The position numbers and the translations under genes are program-made. Positions 5,182 to 9,052 of a stretch of DNA of 9,052 bases are shown here, piece after piece. Position 1 is the stretch's first letter. Every line of letters begins with the position of its first letter. Source of the DNA: an uncultured Clostridium sp. (GTDB lineage: Bacteria > Bacillota > Clostridia > TANB77 > CAG-508); the NCBI GenBank assembly GCA_946545035.1, contig CAMNND010000039.1:1-9052 (forward strand), in the 5' to 3' direction. A model generated the notes under the pieces. It worked only from the letters and a program-made list of their open reading frames with translations. It made no database searches and was not told where the DNA came from.

Positions 5182-5220
5182 GACTGCAAGGATGCTATAG
5201 CATTTTTGCAGTCATTTTGT
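5182..5220 (+). terminator. Intrinsic terminator of the MBL operon
   Basis: Bases 5182-5195 (GACTGCAAGGATGC) pair with 5200-5213 (GCATTTTTGCAGTC), including two G-U pairs, around a TATA loop, followed by ATTTTGTATTTT. It marks the right edge of the higher-GC block. Confidence 0.85.
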
Positions 5221-5292
5221 ATTTTATACTAGTAATTTTAAAATATTATATGTATAATAGTTGCGATATAAATTTTTTTAGGAGGAATAAAT

Positions 5293-5937
5293 ATGATATC
5301 AATATTTACAACAGCGTTTACAGTAATAATGATCGCAGTTACAGGATTTGTACTTTTAATTCAATATGTAATGACATCTTTGGGATACATGGGATGTATG
5401 AAGAAAGCAGGAGTGGAAACATGGAAGGCATGGATTCCAGTATATAATGAATATACAATGTATAAAATTGTTAATTTAAAAAGTTTTCTTATTATTTTTA
5501 AAATAATATATATTGTTGTAGAAATAGTATATCTAAGTTTTACTTTTGCATACATACAAGATATTTCTGAAAAATCAGACAACATGGTAAATAGCTATAG
5601 AAATAGCAATTATGTAACAACAAGAAATGAAGGAAACAGAGTTATTACTTTAGTTTCAACACCAACATATTCATATGATGATGAGGAAGAATTACTAAAT
5701 TCAGTTGGTAGTATGTCAATAGGATTATTAGTATTTAGTTTATTATCTTCAGCATTTGGAATTGCAATATTTGTAGTAGGTATACTATTTGCAATAAACA
5801 TTTCAAAGGCATATGGTCTTGGTGGTGGAACAATAGCTGGTATGATTTTAATTCCACAAATTATGATTCTAATAGTTGGATTTGGTAGTTCAAAATATCA
5901 AGGAACATATAAACCAGTAACAACAGAAAATTTATAG
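5293..5937 (+). CDS. DUF5684-type multi-pass membrane protein
   Basis: This 214-residue protein has about four membrane segments (near residues 8-28, 63-88, 141-170 and 178-197). The pattern MKKAGVETWKAWIPVYNEY (36-54) after the first helix, a KAYGLGGG segment (172-179) and the ending GFGSSKYQGTY (196-206) match the DUF5684 family, whose members carry a KAG-x-GWKA-x-IP-x-YN signature and have no established function. A hydrophilic, Ser/Asn/Asp/Glu-rich loop of about 50 residues (91-140) separates helices 2 and 3, which I take to be longer than usual. The start is set by AGGAGG at 5280-5285. A TATAAT at 5253-5258 could be its -10 box, though no good -35 is seen. The gene seems to stand alone. 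It precedes the riboswitch promoter of the ATPase, and nothing links the two functionally. Confidence 0.8.
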   Translation: MISIFTTAFTVIMIAVTGFVLLIQYVMTSLGYMGCMKKAGVETWKAWIPVYNEYTMYKIVNLKSFLIIFKIIYIVVEIVYLSFTFAYIQDISEKSDNMVNSYRNSNYVTTRNEGNRVITLVSTPTYSYDDEEELLNSVGSMSIGLLVFSLLSSAFGIAIFVVGILFAINISKAYGLGGGTIAGMILIPQIMILIVGFGSSKYQGTYKPVTTENL

Positions 5938-5976
5938 GTCTTTGTAAATTATTTATGAAATTTATATTAATATATA

Positions 5977-6005
5977 TTGCAAATTGTAATAATCTATATT
6001 ACAAT
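5977..6005 (+). promoter_or_regulatory. Promoter of the riboswitch-controlled ATPase
   Basis: TTGCAA (5977-5982) lies 17 bases before TACAAT (6000-6005). The predicted start near 6012 is a few bases ahead of the riboswitch aptamer, as expected. No terminator was found between the DUF5684 gene and this promoter, so some read-through transcription could also enter the riboswitch. Confidence 0.75.
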
Positions 6006-6014
6006 ACGGAATAT

Positions 6015-6097
6015 AGAAAAGGGAGTAGCTTGAAAACTATTAGCCAACAATCGCGATTTATATCTGGTTAATAACCTATGTGGTGAGCAAGACTTTT
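6015..6097 (+). promoter_or_regulatory. yybP-ykoY manganese riboswitch aptamer
   Basis: The two conserved signatures of the yybP-ykoY class are present in order: GGGAGTAGC (6021-6029) and AGCAAGAC (6086-6093). Stem P1 would pair 6017-6021 (AAAAG) with 6093-6097 (CTTTT). A central hairpin pairs 6060-6063 with 6078-6081 and GGTT (6066-6069) with AACC (6073-6076). This RNA class senses Mn2+ and controls metal exporters, including P-type ATPases. The aptamer's 3' P1 strand is reused in the terminator that follows, so Mn2+ binding would stabilise P1, block the terminator and turn the ATPase gene on. Class and sensing are established knowledge; the switching here is inferred from the mutually exclusive pairings. 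Confidence 0.88.
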
Positions 6098-6139
6098 AAA
6101 GAAAGGGTGGTAACATGTAATTCTTTAAAAGTCTTTTTT
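6089..6139 (+). terminator. Riboswitch expression-platform terminator
   Basis: Bases 6089-6103 (AAGACTTTTAAAGAA) pair perfectly with 6121-6135 (TTCTTTAAAAGTCTT) around a 17-base loop, and the T run extends to 6139. The 5' arm contains 6093-6097, which the aptamer needs for P1, so the two folds exclude each other. This is a conditional terminator inside the ATPase leader. Confidence 0.88.
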
Positions 6140-6159
6140 GTTGCAAATGCAACAAAAAA
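6134..6159 (+). repeat. Second hairpin that reuses the terminator T run
   Basis: TTTTTTGTTGC (6134-6144) pairs perfectly with GCAACAAAAAA (6149-6159) around AAAT. Its left arm is the U tract of the riboswitch terminator. In read-through transcripts it could protect or mask this region; it also resembles a leftward terminator stem. The role is unknown. Confidence 0.5.
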
Positions 6160-6243
6160 ATATAATAAAAAGATATGAAAAAGATTGTTTTTGTAAGTAT
6201 TTAAATATAAAATACAGATGAAAATGTGAAAAGGAGATAATGT

Positions 6244-9051
6244 ATGGAAAAGAATTGGTATAATCTAACTGCTGAAGAGACAGCAAAAGAATTAAACACT
6301 AAAATTGATTCAGGACTATCTGCCGATGGTGTAGAAAAGTCTAGAGAAAAATTTGGTTTTAATGAATTACAAGCTCAAAAGAAAAAGAGCTTGTTTGTAA
6401 AATTTATTGAGCAATTTAAAGATTTTATGATTATTATATTAATAATTGCAGCTATTGTTTCAGGTGTTGTTGGATATATGCAAGGAGAAGGAATTACTGA
6501 TTCAATAATAATTTTCGTAGTTATTATTGTTAATGCAATTGTGGGGGTAGCTCAAGAAAGTAAGGCTGAGAAATCATTAGAGGCTTTGCAAAAATTAAGC
6601 GACCATGTTGCTAAAGTAATAAGAGATGGAGATGTTCAAGTTGTTCCATCAAAAGAGCTTGTTCCTGGTGATGTAGTAGTCCTTGATACTGGAGATTTCG
6701 TTCCAGCTGATTTAAGAATTATAGATGCTGTTAATTTAAAATCTCAGGAAGCCTCACTAACTGGAGAATCAGTTCCAGTTGAGAAGATGTCAAATAAGAT
6801 AGACCATGAAAAAATTGGTATCGGTGATAGAAGTAACATGTTATTTTCATCATCATTAATTACCTATGGTCGTGGAAAAGGTATTGTTGTTGAAACTGGT
6901 ATGAATACAGAAGTTGGTAAAATTGCGGGTATTATTAGTAATACTCAGGACAACGAAACACCACTTCAAACTAAATTAAATAAGTTAGGTAAAACATTGG
7001 GAATTGCAGCATTATTAATATGTGCGGTGATATTTGTAATTGGTCTTCTATATCATAAAGATCCACTTGATATGTTTATGACTGCTGTTAGTTTAGCTGT
7101 TGCTGCTATTCCAGAAGGTTTAGCTGCAGTATCAACTATTGTTCTTGCAATAGGTGTACAAAGAATGGTTAAACGTCATGCGATAGTTAAAAAATTACCA
7201 GCAGTTGAAACATTAGGAAGTGCAAGTGTTATTTGTTCAGATAAAACAGGTACATTAACACAAAACAAAATGACTGTTAAACAAATTTTCTATAATGGAA
7301 AACTTGTTAAAATGGAAGAAATAGGAGATAACATTGACAAAGATTTAGAAGAGCTTATTTACATCAGTATGATGTGTAATGATACGAAAGTTGGTGCTGA
7401 TAAGAAATTAACTGGTGATCCAACTGAAACAGCTCTTGTTGATATGGGATTTAACTTAGATTTTAACCCAGCTGTTCTAACTGAATGGCCACGTGTTAAA
7501 GAAGTTCCATTTGATTCTGATAGAAAGCTAATGACTACAGTAAATCAAAGAGATGGTAAATATTACGTATTTACTAAAGGTGGTATTGATGAACTTTTAA
7601 AAGTTTGTAATTCATATAGAATGAACGGTGAAATTAAAACAGACCTAAGCGAGTACAGAAAAGATATAGATAAATACAATAGCGAAATGGCCGATAAAGC
7701 TTTAAGAGTTTTAGCTATGGCTTATAAAGTATTAGATCACGAACCAACAGATGAAGAAATGAAAAATATTGAAAACGATTTAATATATGTTGGTATGGTT
7801 GGTATGATAGATCCACCAAGAGAAGAAGTTAAACTTGCTGTTCAAAAGTGTAAAACAGCTGGTATTAGAACTGTAATGATTACTGGTGATCATAAAGCTA
7901 CTGCAGTTGCTATAGCTAAAGATTTAGGAATATTAAATGAAGGTGAGGAAGCAATCACTGGAGCTCAATTAGAGGAAATGTCTGATGAAGAGCTAACAAA
8001 GAATGTTAGAAAATATTCTGTATATGCTAGGGTTTCACCAGAGCATAAAGTTAGAATTGTTAAGGCATGGCAAGCAAATGGAGAAATTGTTGCTATGACC
8101 GGTGATGGTGTTAATGATGCTCCAGCATTAAAGACAGCGGATATTGGTTGTGCAATGGGTATAGTTGGTACAGATGTATCTAAAGAAGCTGCAGATGTAA
8201 TCCTAACGGATGACAACTTTGCTACAATTGTTTCTTCAGTTGAGGAAGGTAGACGTATTTATGATAATATCTTAAAAGCAATTCAGTTTTTACTATCAAG
8301 CAATGTTGGTGAAATTATAGTATTATTTATTGCAATATTAATTGCTCCATTATTAAGTAGCAAGTTTGGTGTTGATATTAATCTTATTACACCATTACTT
8401 CCAATTCATATCTTATGGATTAACTTAGTAACCGATTCACTTCCAGCACTAGCTTTAGCTGTTGATCCAGCTGAAAAAGATGTTATGGAAAGAAAACCAA
8501 ACAAGAAACAAAAAGGAATATTTACAAAAGGTATGAGCTGGAGAATTATATATCAAGGTGTAATGATAGGTCTTCTTACACTTGCTGCATTTATTATTGG
8601 AATGGCAACTCCAGATGATAAATTACCAACTTTAGTAAATATGGATGGAAAAGTATATAGTATAGAAGAAGTGCAAAATGTAGATACATTAATTGCAGAA
8701 AATAAAGCAAGTATAATTGAAAAACAACAGATTAAAGTTGAAATCGGTCAGGCAATGGCATTTATAGTATTAGCACTAAGTGAGCTTATTCATGTATTCA
8801 ATATTAGAAATAATAAAAAATCAATATTTAAAACAGGAATTGGTGGTAATAAATGGTTATTTGGTGCGATAGCTCTTGCAGCTGCCCTTGTATTTGTTGT
8901 TCTATTGGTTCCTGGACTAAGACATATATTTGGTATTCCAGTATTACCAACAGAAAATATTATTGAAATTGTATGTTTAGTATTTGCTCCAATTGTAATT
9001 GTCGAATTATTTAAGTTATTTAGATTTAATACTGCAAAAGATGAGCAATAA
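6244..9051 (+). CDS. P-type (type IIA-like) Ca2+/Mn2+-exporting ATPase
   Basis: This complete 935-residue ATPase of the PacL/SERCA-like group moves divalent cations out of the cytoplasm using ATP. All domains are visible: an N-terminal cytoplasmic region (1-50), helices M1-M2 (about 58-103), an actuator domain with TGES (173-176), M3-M4 with PEGL (290-293), D333-KTGT as the phosphorylation site, a nucleotide-binding domain with the KGG motif (445-447), DPP (523-525), TGD (547-549), the hinge TGDGVNDAP (619-627), and M5-M10 to the end. Counterparts of the SERCA Ca2+ ligands are kept: E291 (M4), N687 and E690 (M5), N727, T730 and D731 (M6), and E847 (M8). Both Ca2+ sites thus look intact, while Mn2+ transport is common in this group. 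A roughly 45-residue hydrophilic loop (788-833) separates M7 and M8. AAGGAG at 6231-6236 sets the start. Expression should rise with Mn2+ through the upstream riboswitch. Confidence 0.95.
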   Translation: MEKNWYNLTAEETAKELNTKIDSGLSADGVEKSREKFGFNELQAQKKKSLFVKFIEQFKDFMIIILIIAAIVSGVVGYMQGEGITDSIIIFVVIIVNAIVGVAQESKAEKSLEALQKLSDHVAKVIRDGDVQVVPSKELVPGDVVVLDTGDFVPADLRIIDAVNLKSQEASLTGESVPVEKMSNKIDHEKIGIGDRSNMLFSSSLITYGRGKGIVVETGMNTEVGKIAGIISNTQDNETPLQTKLNKLGKTLGIAALLICAVIFVIGLLYHKDPLDMFMTAVSLAVAAIPEGLAAVSTIVLAIGVQRMVKRHAIVKKLPAVETLGSASVICSDKTGTLTQNKMTVKQIFYNGKLVKMEEIGDNIDKDLEELIYISMMCNDTKVGADKKLTGDPTETALVDMGFNLDFNPAVLTEWPRVKEVPFDSDRKLMTTVNQRDGKYYVFTKGGIDELLKVCNSYRMNGEIKTDLSEYRKDIDKYNSEMADKALRVLAMAYKVLDHEPTDEEMKNIENDLIYVGMVGMIDPPREEVKLAVQKCKTAGIRTVMITGDHKATAVAIAKDLGILNEGEEAITGAQLEEMSDEELTKNVRKYSVYARVSPEHKVRIVKAWQANGEIVAMTGDGVNDAPALKTADIGCAMGIVGTDVSKEAADVILTDDNFATIVSSVEEGRRIYDNILKAIQFLLSSNVGEIIVLFIAILIAPLLSSKFGVDINLITPLLPIHILWINLVTDSLPALALAVDPAEKDVMERKPNKKQKGIFTKGMSWRIIYQGVMIGLLTLAAFIIGMATPDDKLPTLVNMDGKVYSIEEVQNVDTLIAENKASIIEKQQIKVEIGQAMAFIVLALSELIHVFNIRNNKKSIFKTGIGGNKWLFGAIALAAALVFVVLLVPGLRHIFGIPVLPTENIIEIVCLVFAPIVIVELFKLFRFNTAKDEQ

Positions 9052-9052
9052 T

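Noticed and set aside
3327..5220. Insertion sequence or integrative element boundaries around the higher-GC block
   Set aside because: The two edge hairpins have different sequences, are explained as terminators, and no transposase, integrase, terminal inverted repeat or target duplication was found.
5217..5447. A 76-codon frame over the start of the DUF5684 gene
   Set aside because: It runs through the terminator tail and promoter area, overlaps the real gene in another frame and has an asparagine/tyrosine-rich composition typical of translated AT-rich noncoding DNA.
7965..8216. An 83-codon minus-strand frame inside the ATPase gene
   Set aside because: It is antisense to the hinge region with the conserved TGDGVNDAP motif and is explained by codon structure of the ATPase gene.
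1..9052. CRISPR array, tRNA, rRNA or alternative genetic code
   Set aside because: No regularly spaced repeats or cloverleaf were noticed. TGA serves as a stop in two genes and tryptophan is encoded by TGG, so the standard bacterial code applies.

Overview
The window is mostly low-GC DNA with clear Bacillota (Firmicutes) features: AT-rich codons, strong AGGAGG-type ribosome binding sites, textbook TTGACA/TATAAT promoters, a ribosomal protein L21 leader, a yybP-ykoY manganese riboswitch and intrinsic terminators. An uncultured gut Clostridia-like lineage is my best guess. The genus cannot be read from the sequence.

The composition is patchy. Bases 1-780 are high in GC (35 of 60 bases at 301-360) and hold one self-contained cassette: a promoter -10 element, a 5'UTR hairpin, a gene for a 194-residue protein with two RyR-like (ryanodine receptor repeat) domains, and a terminator. 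All 16 of its lysine codons are AAG. Bases 790-3330 are AT-rich (17 of 60 at 2641-2700). They carry an ArsC/Spx-like thioredoxin-fold protein and a low-molecular-weight tyrosine phosphatase in one operon, then rplU-rpmA behind its own promoter and L21 leader, then a cytoplasmic transglutaminase-like protein. Bases 3331-5215 are intermediate in GC (28 of 60 at 4741-4800) and look like a second transferred block. It holds a leftward gene of unknown function and, divergent from it, a membrane-anchored ComEC-type metallo-beta-lactamase protein followed by a small DUF3006-like gene. A hairpin lies at each edge. From 5216 to the end the DNA is AT-rich again: a DUF5684-type membrane protein, then a Mn2+ riboswitch with its terminator controlling a complete type II P-type Ca2+/Mn2+ ATPase.

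The best supported functional unit is the riboswitch-ATPase pair, read as metal-induced export of Mn2+ and/or Ca2+. The most unusual observations are the foreign tandem-RyR cassette, the three-gene divergent block with the anchored MBL protein, and the L21-L27 operon. That operon lacks the Prp protease gene, and its L27 lacks the N-terminal extension that Prp removes in most Bacillota. No CRISPR array, transposase, integrase, rRNA or tRNA gene was seen.
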